Source: Gemmatimonadales bacterium UBA1120 (GTDB taxonomy: Bacteria > Gemmatimonadota > Gemmatimonadetes > Longimicrobiales > Gaopeijiaceae). Taken from it: DNA of 12,850 bases. The stretch is taken from assembly GCA_002313925.1 (NCBI GenBank), contig DCAZ01000081.1, forward strand, positions 26,554-39,403, written 5' to 3'. The position numbers were made by a program, and so were the translations under genes. This document shows, one piece after another, positions 1 to 7,086 of this stretch (the stretch's first letter is position 1; every line of letters starts with the position of its first letter). The notes under the pieces were generated by a model. It had not been told where the DNA came from. It did not search any database and saw only the letters and a list, made by a program, of their open reading frames with translations.

Positions 1-2378
1 TCAAGAAATCGGTCACCCCACTTTCGTGCATCATCCGCATTCCGAGCGCGAATACGGACACCCCGATAGTGTGTACTGTCGCCTCCTCCTAGATCGATCA
101 CATCAGAAGTGACATCCGTTTCGGTACTTCCTCCTTCCGATCTTACTTGATCGAGGAGGCTCTCAAGTTCAGCAGTATCGGACAGAAGTTGCTCTGCTCG
201 ATGCTTTGCCCCGTCCGGTCGTGTTTTCAGGATCGCTGAGACCTCCTTCAGGGCGGTCTCACGTCCCTTTAGGTAAGTAAACGCTTCTCGTCCAGTAAGT
301 CCCTCAACGCGCCTTACTCCTGCCGAAACTCCTGACTGACTAACGAACCTGAATAGGCCAATCTCAGAAGTTTGGCTCGCATGTGTACCCCCACAAAGTT
401 CCATACTGACACCAGCTATGCTCACAACTCGAACCTCGGCAGGATACTTTTCTCCAAAAAGAGCCATCGCTCCGTCTTCAACAGCGGCTGCATAGGAGCG
501 GTGGTCAATTTCAACCGGATGATTGGCCCAGATGCCCTCATTGATGATCAATTCCACCTGCTCGAGTTCATCGGTATCCAACGGACCCGTGTGTGCAAAA
601 TCGAAGCGGAGCCGATCAGGAGTGACCAGGGAGCCGCGCTGTACCACATGGTCGCCCAGCACTTCTCGTAAAGCCGAGTGCAGGAGATGAGTCGCGGTAT
701 GGTTTCGAACAGTATCTCGCCGAACGTGATCGGTAACCTGAGCTTCAACTAGAAGCTTCTCCCCTCCGGCAGGGAATACACCCTCCATTGAACCAAATAC
801 TGCGGTTTGTCCCATTACATCAGCTACCTCTCGGACAACTAGCTTCCAGACATCACCAGAAACAACCCCGACATCTGATACCTGTCCACCACTTTCAAGA
901 TAGAAAGGGGTTTCACGCAGTATGAGGCCGACTATGTCATCCTTAACACGATACGCAAGAACCTCAGTTTTTATATGGAGTCGTTCGTAACCGACAAATG
1001 TCTGCACTTCGCCGGAGATTTGAGTCCAACCATCTGTGATATCACCCGCCCTGAAGACCTCTTTGGCCTCTTCGCGATCTGCGCGTGACCTGGCTCGCTG
1101 TTTAGCTAGCTCCTCTTCGAATCCGACTTTATCAACGTCATACTCTCTTTCTTCAGCAATGATTTCAGTCAAATCGATCGGGAAACCAAAAGTGTCGTAA
1201 AGCCTAAAGGCGTCATGTCCAGCTATTGTCCCTCCCCCCTCCGATATGAGTTCGTCAAGTCGGGTCATGCCACCTTCAATGGTCAAAAGAAAGCGCTCTT
1301 CCTCCGCTTGAGTTGTTTTAAGTAGATGATCTCGTTGATGGATCAGATCAGGGAAAGTGTCGCCCATACTATCAACGACCGCAGCGACTACACCGGTGAG
1401 TGTTGGCTCTCGTTGTCCAAGGAGCCAAGCGTGGCGCATCGCCCTCCTTAGGATACGACGCAGCACATACCCACGACCTTCATTCCCCGGGAAGACACCA
1501 TCGCAAAGAAGAAATGCGACTGCACGGGAGTGGTCCGCAAGAACCCTATAGCTAACCGCGTCGTCGGCTTCAGCGTCGTAAGCTCTTCCCACCAGTTCAC
1601 CCACACGATCAAGCATTGGGCGGAAAAGGTCAGTATGGTAAACAGAGCCCACACCCTGAAGTACCGAAGCAAGCCGCTCCAGTCCCAACCCTGTGTCGAC
1701 AGATGCGGCCGGGAGTTCGGTGAGGCTGCCATCTTCAGCTCGATTGTACTGCATGAAAACAAGATTCCATAACTCGCTGATCTGACCAGAATCGTTCAAC
1801 TCGACAAACTCCTCCGTGTTCGTCACAGAAGTCCGGTCTTCTCTTAGGTCGTAGTGCAACTCTGAACAGGGGCCACACGGTCCCGTATCAGCCATCTGCC
1901 AGAAATTATCCTTGTCACCCAAACGATGTACCCGTTCCGCTGGAAGTCCCACCTCCGTTGTCCACAGGTTTGCCGCTTGATCATCCGTATGATGGACAGT
2001 TGCATAGAAGCGTTCGGCCTCAAGGCCATAAACTCCTGTCAAAAGATCCCAAGCAAAACGGATCGCGTCTTTCTTGAAGTAGTCCCCAAAAGAGAAATTC
2101 CCGAGCATCTCGAAGAATGTGAGATGCCGAGTAGTGCGCCCCACCTCCTCAAGGTCATTGTGCTTACCACCGGCACGAACACACTTCTGGGATGTCACTG
2201 CCCGTCTGAATGATACCTCTTCTTGACCCAAGAATACGCGCTTGAACTGAACCATGCCGGCATTAGTGAATAGCAGTGTGGGATCATCCTCTGGCACAAG
2301 CGAAGAACTGTGTCTTCGGGAGTGCCCTCGTTCCTCGAAGAACGAGAGAAATTGCTCCCGGATCTCGGCGGTCGTCAT
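1..2378 (-). CDS. alaS: Alanyl-tRNA synthetase, C-terminus cut by left window edge
   Basis: Charges tRNA-Ala with alanine in the cytoplasm and hydrolyses mischarged Ser/Gly-tRNA-Ala. The frame is open from the ATG at 2378 to base 1, giving 792 residues; the family is usually about 870-900, so roughly the last 80-100 residues lie outside the window. The class II catalytic core is clear: SQKCVRAGGKHNDLEEVG (about 64-80), then FFEMLGNFSFGDYF, and a motif 3 DTGLGLERL near residue 240. The editing domain keeps its zinc ligands: HTATH gives H560 and H564, and CGGTH gives C662 and H666, each offset by 4 from the E. coli numbers. This regular offset argues against a frameshift. The start is forced, because an in-frame TAA lies three codons upstream and no other start codon intervenes. 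No Shine-Dalgarno sequence precedes it, which makes coupling to a small upstream ORF possible. The gene lies 152 bp downstream of recA. Confidence 0.97.
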   Translation of the reverse strand, partial: MTTAEIREQFLSFFEERGHSRRHSSSLVPEDDPTLLFTNAGMVQFKRVFLGQEEVSFRRAVTSQKCVRAGGKHNDLEEVGRTTRHLTFFEMLGNFSFGDYFKKDAIRFAWDLLTGVYGLEAERFYATVHHTDDQAANLWTTEVGLPAERVHRLGDKDNFWQMADTGPCGPCSELHYDLREDRTSVTNTEEFVELNDSGQISELWNLVFMQYNRAEDGSLTELPAASVDTGLGLERLASVLQGVGSVYHTDLFRPMLDRVGELVGRAYDAEADDAVSYRVLADHSRAVAFLLCDGVFPGNEGRGYVLRRILRRAMRHAWLLGQREPTLTGVVAAVVDSMGDTFPDLIHQRDHLLKTTQAEEERFLLTIEGGMTRLDELISEGGGTIAGHDAFRLYDTFGFPIDLTEIIAEEREYDVDKVGFEEELAKQRARSRADREEAKEVFRAGDITDGWTQISGEVQTFVGYERLHIKTEVLAYRVKDDIVGLILRETPFYLESGGQVSDVGVVSGDVWKLVVREVADVMGQTAVFGSMEGVFPAGGEKLLVEAQVTDHVRRDTVRNHTATHLLHSALREVLGDHVVQRGSLVTPDRLRFDFAHTGPLDTDELEQVELIINEGIWANHPVEIDHRSYAAAVEDGAMALFGEKYPAEVRVVSIAGVSMELCGGTHASQTSEIGLFRFVSQSGVSAGVRRVEGLTGREAFTYLKGRETALKEVSAILKTRPDGAKHRAEQLLSDTAELESLLDQVRSEGGSTETDVTSDVIDLGGGDSTHYRGVRIRARNADDARKWGDRFL

Positions 2379-2404
2379 GGAGTCACATTAAGGGAAAGCT
2401 GCAT
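2375..2404 (-). other. Possible nine-codon leader ORF overlapping alaS start
   Basis: An ATG at 2404 opens a nine-codon frame (MQLSLNVTP) whose TGA overlaps the alaS ATG as ATGA. An AGGAG (2418-2422) lies 13 nt upstream of this ATG, which is longer than ideal spacing. alaS itself has no ribosome-binding site, so translation through this mini-ORF and re-initiation at alaS is plausible. The peptide contains no alanine, so it is not an obvious attenuation sensor. A short ORF like this can easily arise by chance. Confidence 0.2.
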
Positions 2405-2530
2405 TTATGAAGCCGGACTCCTAACGATAACGGGTGACGCGGTGTGTAAGGAGTACCCGCTAGTTTTGAAATCAAGGGAGTGGAAGGACCGAAAGCTAAA
2501 CGCTTACATTCGTTTCAACTCCTAAGAACG

Positions 2531-3634
2531 TCAGCCGATAACTTCCCCTTCCAGCATTTCCGAGACAAGGTCATCAGCGTCTTCAAGTTCTTCTTGATTC
2601 GCGGGATCCAGTCCTAAAGCAGTACGTAAACGCAATTCAATCTCTTCGGCGATATCCGGATTCTCCACTAGGAAAATCTTAGAATTTTCCTTTCCCTGCC
2701 CCATGCGCAGATCCCCGTAGGAGAACCATGAACCTGATTTTTCAACGATTTCGTGGTCGACTCCGAGATCGATGAGTAGCGCGGTATGGCTGACCCCTTC
2801 GTTGTAGTGGATGTCGAATTCAGCTTGCCTGAACGGAGGAGCACATTTGTTCTTCACAACCTTTACCCGGGTTCGGTTACCGATCACATCCTGTCCGTCC
2901 TTGATTGCACCAATGCGGCGTATATCGAGCCTGAGCGAGGCATAAAACTTGAGTGCTCGCCCTCCTGAAGTCGTCTCTGGACTACCAAACATGACTCCGA
3001 CCTTAATACGTATCTGGTTCGTAAAAATCACCGAAGTATTAGAGCGACTTACAGCACCTGTGAGCTTTCGGAGTGCTTGGCTCATAAGTCTTGCCTGAAG
3101 TCCAACATGGGTGTCGCCCATCTCACCCTCAATCTCTGCTCTTGGAACGAGCGCTGCTACGGAGTCAATAACTACGACATCAATTGCATTGCTACGAATA
3201 AGTACTTCTGCGATCTCAAGTCCTTGCTCTCCGGTGTCCGGCTGTGAGACCAGGAGGTTATCTACATCTACACCAAGCTTGCGGGCATATCCGACATCCA
3301 GGGCATGCTCGGCGTCTATAAAAGCCGCTATACCACCAAGGCGTTGAGCATTCGCGATCACTTGAAGACAGAGCGTTGTCTTGCCTGAGGATTCCGGACC
3401 ATAGATCTCACTGATTCGTCCTCGCGGAATCCCCCCTATGCCGATGGCAGCATCCAAATTGATCGCACCAGTAGGGATCGCCTCGATACTACTTGAAAAT
3501 GCATCTTCTCCCATTCGCATGATCGCGCCCTTACCATAAGAGCGCTCAATCTGTGTAATCGCAGTGTCTAAAGCCTTCTGGTTCTGGGCCGTCTTCTTTT
3601 TCAGATCTTGGTCAGTCATTTGAGCCGTGGCCAT
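2531..3634 (-). CDS. recA: Recombinase RecA
   Basis: ATP-dependent strand-exchange protein of homologous recombination and co-protease for LexA in the SOS response. From the ATG at 3634 it has 367 residues, slightly longer than E. coli RecA (353). Visible parts are Walker A GPESSGKT (79-86), the catalytic Glu in DAEHALD (E109), Walker B VVVIDSVAAL (153-162), and the DNA-binding L2 loop around NQIRIKVGVMFGSPETTSGG (206-225). The C-terminus is an acidic tail ending in EMLEGEVIG. I chose the ATG at 3634 because GGAG sits 6 nt upstream. The in-frame GTG at 3679 would add 15 residues but has no ribosome-binding site and lies at the start point expected from a TATTAT/TATACT -10 element at 3684-3692. 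alaS follows after 152 bp with no recX between. The family assignment is certain; only the start is open. Confidence 0.96.
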   Translation of the reverse strand: MATAQMTDQDLKKKTAQNQKALDTAITQIERSYGKGAIMRMGEDAFSSSIEAIPTGAINLDAAIGIGGIPRGRISEIYGPESSGKTTLCLQVIANAQRLGGIAAFIDAEHALDVGYARKLGVDVDNLLVSQPDTGEQGLEIAEVLIRSNAIDVVVIDSVAALVPRAEIEGEMGDTHVGLQARLMSQALRKLTGAVSRSNTSVIFTNQIRIKVGVMFGSPETTSGGRALKFYASLRLDIRRIGAIKDGQDVIGNRTRVKVVKNKCAPPFRQAEFDIHYNEGVSHTALLIDLGVDHEIVEKSGSWFSYGDLRMGQGKENSKIFLVENPDIAEEIELRLRTALGLDPANQEELEDADDLVSEMLEGEVIG

Positions 3635-3683
3635 GTCTTCTCCGTCTTCGTGAGACCCCGCTTCCGAGGGGTTCGACACCCAA

Positions 3684-3692
3684 AGTATAATA
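3684..3692 (-). promoter_or_regulatory. Possible recA -10 element
   Basis: Read on the minus strand, TATTAT and TATACT overlap here and each matches the sigma-70 -10 consensus at 5 of 6 bases. A start point about 7 nt downstream would fall near 3677-3680, giving a leader of about 45 nt before the ATG at 3634. No good -35 hexamer is visible at 16-18 bp, so this is tentative. Confidence 0.3.
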
Positions 3693-3769
3693 CCCGAACA
3701 TAAAGCGAAAGTCTCCCTGTTGACCTAGGCTGCTGACCCGAAGAAGGAGCGACCAGAAAAACATTCGAA

Positions 3770-3779
3770 TACCATGGTA
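3770..3779. repeat. Perfect 10-bp palindrome TACCATGGTA upstream of recA
   Basis: TACCATGGTA is its own reverse complement; the wider site reads GTACCATGGTAT on the minus strand. It resembles a degenerate LexA box of the GAAC-N4-GTTC or GTAC-type class, with conserved G-x-AC and GT half-sites but mismatches at the outer positions. It lies about 135 bp upstream of the recA ATG and 80 bp from the candidate -10, which is far for a repressor site. An ATTCGAAT palindrome abuts it. An operator role is inference only. Confidence 0.2.
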
Positions 3780-3791
3780 CAAATCGAGTCC

Positions 3792-3807
3792 TCGTCGTTC
3801 TCGACGA
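3792..3807 (-). repeat. Six-bp stem hairpin between the outer-membrane gene and recA
   Basis: On the minus strand TCGTCG and CGACGA pair perfectly around an AGAA loop. It is 71 bp past the stop codon of the 479-residue gene. No U run follows, so it is a poor intrinsic terminator, and it could instead shape the recA leader if transcription starts upstream. Just before it in transcription order is a second inverted repeat, GGAGGG (3850-3855) with CCCTCC (3826-3831), separated by 18 nt. Confidence 0.3.
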
Positions 3808-3878
3808 TTGTATAGAATTTCTTTGGGAGGGCTCTGAAGTAGTAAATGACCCTCCTGAGAACATATCCAAATCACAGT

Positions 3879-5318
3879 CTAGTTACTCATCAGTTTTTCC
3901 TGACGATAAAAATATGTCTGCCATATCCCTGGCCTGACTGCCACGTAAAAAATCTCAAACGGCCGATCCGCGTTTCTCGGCGTGAAAAGCCCGACTCCTA
4001 GGTGCTGCCCCACTCGCATAATCTGCTCGCAGTCCACTGGACCCTGACCTACCATTTTCTCATACATCCGACCCTCAAAAGAGATTGGATCACCGCTAAC
4101 AAACCATTGAGCAGTTCCAGCGTAGGTTCCAGAGAAATCAAGGACTGGCTGGAGAGTGCGCATTGGGATCCTGTCGGGACCAATCAGCGTGTCACCCTCA
4201 GGGGTCAAACGAACCTGCACAGTTTCACCTGTGGATAGGCAAAGGTTCACCAACGACCCCTCACCTCCAGGAGGCAGAGTAGCGACTTCAATACGGACCG
4301 TATCCGGTGGTGGGGCGGGAAGCACCACCGTGTCTGGTGCAAACCTTTCCATAAGAGATGGGCGGGAAAGAACGAGCTTGCCTCTGACTCCTATGGCTAC
4401 CGAGCCTAAAACGGCGAGTTTCGGTTTCCAATACTCCGAGTGATGACCTCCCGACGGTTCAGAGTAGTTCAGCGCAAGGTACTGAGCCCCGATCCGGATT
4501 CCTGCCACATCGAACTGGGTTCCTAAATTGACATCGAACCCGTCGTATTCACTCATCATAGTCAATATCGAGCTATTCCCAATCCCAACATGGACCGCTG
4601 AGCCGAAGAACCAACCCTCTGAGTCTATAGAGCGGTAGAACTCGAGTTCATCTCCATCCTTGAACATTCCTGAGCCATAACCACCCGTAAATGTAATATC
4701 GTGCTCCGGGAGGGCGCCCTGATCGAAACCTTGGATATGGACAGTCGCAACACCATATAGGCTTAGTTTAGTATTCACGTCTTCAAGGCCCACGTAAGAG
4801 TTACGGAACCGCTTGTCGGGTATCCCCAGTCTCGTGGGCTGATATGCGATTCCATCTTCAAAATTCGGCGCGGTCACGTACCTGCCCCCAAACGCCAATC
4901 CCAATCCCTGACTCTGTGGTCTTAGTAACTGCGCCCGGCCAAAGACTCCCCACATATTTCCACCTGAATCCGGCTCATTGAAGGACTGCAGGGTCGCACC
5001 AATCTCTAAACGATCAAATAGGCCCAAAGTGAAAGAAGCATCAGAAAAGAAATTCTTGATGGGCGCACCAAACCCAGCCTCATTACCGCTCATATCAATC
5101 TCAATCGTGCGACCGAGATCCATGAAGAATCCTGAGTAAGTCCCTGTAATCATCATGTGTGGGAGAACGCTAGCAACCGGGATATTTATGAGTCCAGATC
5201 CATACCGTTGTGTGCTAGGCATCGTTGTAGTCTGGGCCGTCAGCAGTACAGCTGAGCACAATGGCCAAAGGGACATTGCTGATAGCAAGCAATAAATCCA
5301 CCCCCATGAGGTATTCAT
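3879..5318 (-). CDS. Predicted outer-membrane beta-barrel protein with C-terminal periplasmic-type domain, unknown function
   Basis: I do not recognise a named family. The 479 residues begin with a hydrophobic leader (about 8-28) ending in LLTAQ, a plausible signal peptidase I site, though its n-region lacks Lys or Arg. Residues about 45-320 show the alternating polar/hydrophobic, Gly- and aromatic-rich pattern of a beta barrel, with phrases such as DRLEIGATLQSF, LGLAFGGRYVTAP and GFDVNLGTQFDVAGIRIGAQY. A proline-rich linker with PDTVVLPAPPPDTV (328-341) leads to a small C-terminal domain with two cysteines (C360, C430). Barrels of this style with 'PAPPPDTV' linkers are, as far as I recall, common in Gemmatimonadota, but that is memory rather than a search. 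The ATG at 5318 has no Shine-Dalgarno sequence; the next in-frame Met (residue 15) would shorten the signal. It appears to be its own unit, after a hairpin at 5390-5422 and 250 bp from the likely recA start. Confidence 0.8.
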   Translation of the reverse strand: MNTSWGWIYCLLSAMSLWPLCSAVLLTAQTTTMPSTQRYGSGLINIPVASVLPHMMITGTYSGFFMDLGRTIEIDMSGNEAGFGAPIKNFFSDASFTLGLFDRLEIGATLQSFNEPDSGGNMWGVFGRAQLLRPQSQGLGLAFGGRYVTAPNFEDGIAYQPTRLGIPDKRFRNSYVGLEDVNTKLSLYGVATVHIQGFDQGALPEHDITFTGGYGSGMFKDGDELEFYRSIDSEGWFFGSAVHVGIGNSSILTMMSEYDGFDVNLGTQFDVAGIRIGAQYLALNYSEPSGGHHSEYWKPKLAVLGSVAIGVRGKLVLSRPSLMERFAPDTVVLPAPPPDTVRIEVATLPPGGEGSLVNLCLSTGETVQVRLTPEGDTLIGPDRIPMRTLQPVLDFSGTYAGTAQWFVSGDPISFEGRMYEKMVGQGPVDCEQIMRVGQHLGVGLFTPRNADRPFEIFYVAVRPGIWQTYFYRQEKLMSN

Positions 5319-5389
5319 CAGAGGATATGCAAAGGTTTTAGGAAACTCTTAGAATCAGGGTGTATGAACTGTCATCATTACGGTTAGTC

Positions 5390-5422
5390 AAAATGATGAA
5401 GAATCGCTTTCCGACTTCATCA
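5390..5422 (-). terminator. Likely intrinsic terminator of the ccm operon
   Basis: Reading the minus strand, TGATGAAG (5422-5415) pairs perfectly with CTTCATCA (5401-5394) around a 13-nt loop. The stem can grow by a G-U and an A-U pair, and the loop holds a small inner TCG/CGA stem. TTTT (5393-5390) overlaps the stem base. It lies 46 bp after the ccmD-like stop codon. The stem is AT-rich and the U run short, so efficiency may be modest. Confidence 0.5.
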
Positions 5423-5468
5423 CTCCTCACCACTAGGCCGGATAAAGTCACAGCAAATTCAAGCTTTT

Positions 5469-5708
5469 TCAGTTGCCGATCTTCTTCTCGATCTGCGAGA
5501 GGCGCCGGCCAATAGAAACAACCCAAAAAAAGACTATTCCGATCGCAATCGCATACGCAATGAAAACATGCCAGTAGGGGCGACCAAGGCCCTGGGTCGC
5601 AAGCTGTGCGCCGGGAAGCTCTGAGATCTCCTGGGCAGAGAGTGTGATGGTACCAATCAGGAATGAAATTCCCGTGACCAGACTGCAAAGAATTTGGTTA
5701 CGATTCAT
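5469..5708 (-). CDS. ccmD: CcmD-like small heme exporter subunit
   Basis: Small membrane protein expected to join CcmABC in the ABC-type complex that releases heme-loaded CcmE. The 79 residues show an N-terminal hydrophobic stretch (about 6-25) ending in LSAQ, resembling a cleavable signal peptide. A transmembrane helix follows (about 47-66), then a basic tail with RRLSQIEKK. A single helix with a charged cytosolic tail after ccmC is the normal CcmD pattern; the extra N-terminal segment makes it longer than the classic protein. CcmD is poorly conserved, so the call rests on position and topology. It begins 5 nt after the ccmC stop without its own ribosome-binding site, suggesting translational coupling, and is the last gene of the operon. 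Confidence 0.75.
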   Translation of the reverse strand: MNRNQILCSLVTGISFLIGTITLSAQEISELPGAQLATQGLGRPYWHVFIAYAIAIGIVFFWVVSIGRRLSQIEKKIGN

Positions 5709-5713
5709 AGTAA

Positions 5714-6406
5714 TTACACTGATGCATGACGGGAGCGAGTATCGAGTTCAGACCGAAGATTCTCGAGCGAATAGCGGAGAAGGAATAGCCCTAAGAAAAG
5801 GACAGTGAAAGCTCCGAAGCTCATCAAAAGTGTGGTGAGCATGTCACCGGGGAGAGTCGGGCCTTCTGCCTTAATTACCACAGGCTCCGGGTGTAATGAT
5901 CGAAACCAGATAACGCTGAGGTGAATGAAGGGGATATCGAGAGCACCAACGATCGCCACCACCGCAGCGTGGCGTTTGCCCCTCTCTGGATTTTCGGTCG
6001 AACTCCTGACCAAAAAGTACCCTAGGAAAATGAACCACAGCAGCAGCGTGAGCGTAAGCCGCGGCTCCCAAGTCCAGTAAGTACCCCAAGCGATCTTTCC
6101 CCATAGAGGCCCAGTGGTAAGCATGATCGTTGCAAAAACCATCCCTCCTTCAGCCGCAGAAACGGCAGCACGGTCAAGCCGCTCATCACGAAGCCAGAGG
6201 TACACCGCACTGAAAAGTGCAGCCAAGCCGAATGCCAGGAAGGATGTCCATGCAGCCGGAACATGGACGTACATAATCCTCTGAGCGATCCCTTGGGTGA
6301 CTTCAGTTGACACCCAAAAGAAAGACATCCAATAGACCGCCCCAAGCCATACCAGCCCTATCATAGCCAGTACGGTTCCAGCAAGTAGGATTTTCTTACT
6401 TGACAT
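5714..6406 (-). CDS. ccmC: Heme exporter protein CcmC
   Basis: Membrane heme-handling protein that presents heme to CcmE at the periplasmic face in System I cytochrome c maturation. It has 230 residues and about six transmembrane segments. The two expected heme-ligating histidines are present in YVHVPAAW (H48) and SVIWFRSLHP (H172). The tryptophan-rich WWD loop lies between them as WGTYWTWEPRLT (107-118). The usual acidic residue of this motif is Asp (WGTWWxWDxRLT); here it is Glu (E114, codon 6065-6067, GAG). The ATG overlaps the ccmB stop by one base (TAATG). CcmC and CcmF share the WWD fold, but the length and single motif separate them clearly. Confidence 0.95.
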   Translation of the reverse strand: MSSKKILLAGTVLAMIGLVWLGAVYWMSFFWVSTEVTQGIAQRIMYVHVPAAWTSFLAFGLAALFSAVYLWLRDERLDRAAVSAAEGGMVFATIMLTTGPLWGKIAWGTYWTWEPRLTLTLLLWFIFLGYFLVRSSTENPERGKRHAAVVAIVGALDIPFIHLSVIWFRSLHPEPVVIKAEGPTLPGDMLTTLLMSFGAFTVLFLGLFLLRYSLENLRSELDTRSRHASV

Positions 6407-7086
6407 TAATCCTCCACCACAAAGCGGAAGAGCAAAGAGCCCAGGAAAAAGGCCATTAAAGCGATCGCTGCAAGCATCTTTATACTACCCTCAGCCTCGG
6501 TTAACGGCCTGCCGGCGAGGAACTGGCTGGTAGCACCAGTACCGTAAATTACCACGGGCGCAAGTAATGGAAAAATGAGGACCGGAAGAAGTGTATCTCC
6601 CATGCGGGTCCCCGTTGATACAGCAGTAAACAAGGTGCCAAGAGCAACAAAAGCCAGTACACCTAGGCCGATCACGATCGCAAGCATTCCAAAATTGCGA
6701 CTGACTTCAAGTCCGAAAAAGAACATAAAGACCGCAACGACCAGCAAAGCCACGATATAAAGGAACACAAAGTTAGCTAAAGCCTTCGCGAGAAAGATCG
6801 CATCCTTCGGTACCGGACTCAGTAATATTCCCTGGAAAGCGCCATCTTCAGCCTCTAGGTGAAAGGTGCGGCCGACTCCAAGTAGGCCAGCGAACATGAT
6901 CGTCATCCAGACAAGGCCTGAAGCAATATCTTCAGGGGACACACGGACCCAGTCAATCGCATAATTGAAGAGGATTGCCACCAATACTACGAAAGCACCC
7001 ATTGTGATAAGGCGCTCTCGGGTACGGAACTCTACAAGCAGGTCCTTCCAGAGGATTGTCCCAATCTGTCTGAGGTAATTCCTCAT
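6406..7086 (-). CDS. ccmB: Heme exporter membrane subunit CcmB
   Basis: Permease subunit of the CcmAB ABC transporter, whose ATPase activity frees holo-CcmE from CcmC. It has 226 residues, close to E. coli CcmB. Six hydrophobic segments are visible at about 28-48, 57-75, 101-126, 131-156, 163-186 and 203-223, after an amphipathic start containing KDLLVEFRTRERL. Its ATG overlaps the ccmA stop by four bases (ATGA), and its TAA shares a base with the ccmC ATG, so ccmA, ccmB and ccmC are tightly coupled. Confidence 0.95.
   Translation of the reverse strand: MRNYLRQIGTILWKDLLVEFRTRERLITMGAFVVLVAILFNYAIDWVRVSPEDIASGLVWMTIMFAGLLGVGRTFHLEAEDGAFQGILLSPVPKDAIFLAKALANFVFLYIVALLVVAVFMFFFGLEVSRNFGMLAIVIGLGVLAFVALGTLFTAVSTGTRMGDTLLPVLIFPLLAPVVIYGTGATSQFLAGRPLTEAEGSIKMLAAIALMAFFLGSLLFRFVVED

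Noticed and set aside
372..671. Plus-strand open frame of 99 codons.
   Set aside because: It lies antisense inside the alaS editing domain and has no recognisable product; it is a shadow of alaS.
1..2378. Apparent lack of a complete alaS reading frame suggested a broken gene.
   Set aside because: The frame is open throughout; it simply lacks a stop because it leaves the window. Editing-site residues at 560, 564, 662 and 666 keep a constant offset from E. coli, so there is no frameshift.
2498..2515. Inverted repeat AAACG-N8-CGTTT after recA, considered as a terminator.
   Set aside because: The stem is only 5 bp and AT-rich, with no U run on either strand.
3616..3870. Two overlapping minus-strand frames between the barrel gene and recA, one starting after TTTGGAT.
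   Set aside because: They run out of frame into the recA 5' end, overlap each other, have no good start context and look compositionally random.
5338..5688. Minus-strand frame of 116 codons overlapping the ccmD-like gene.
   Set aside because: Most of it is the ccmD region read out of frame (cysteine-rich, random), and its tail runs through the hairpin at 5390-5422.
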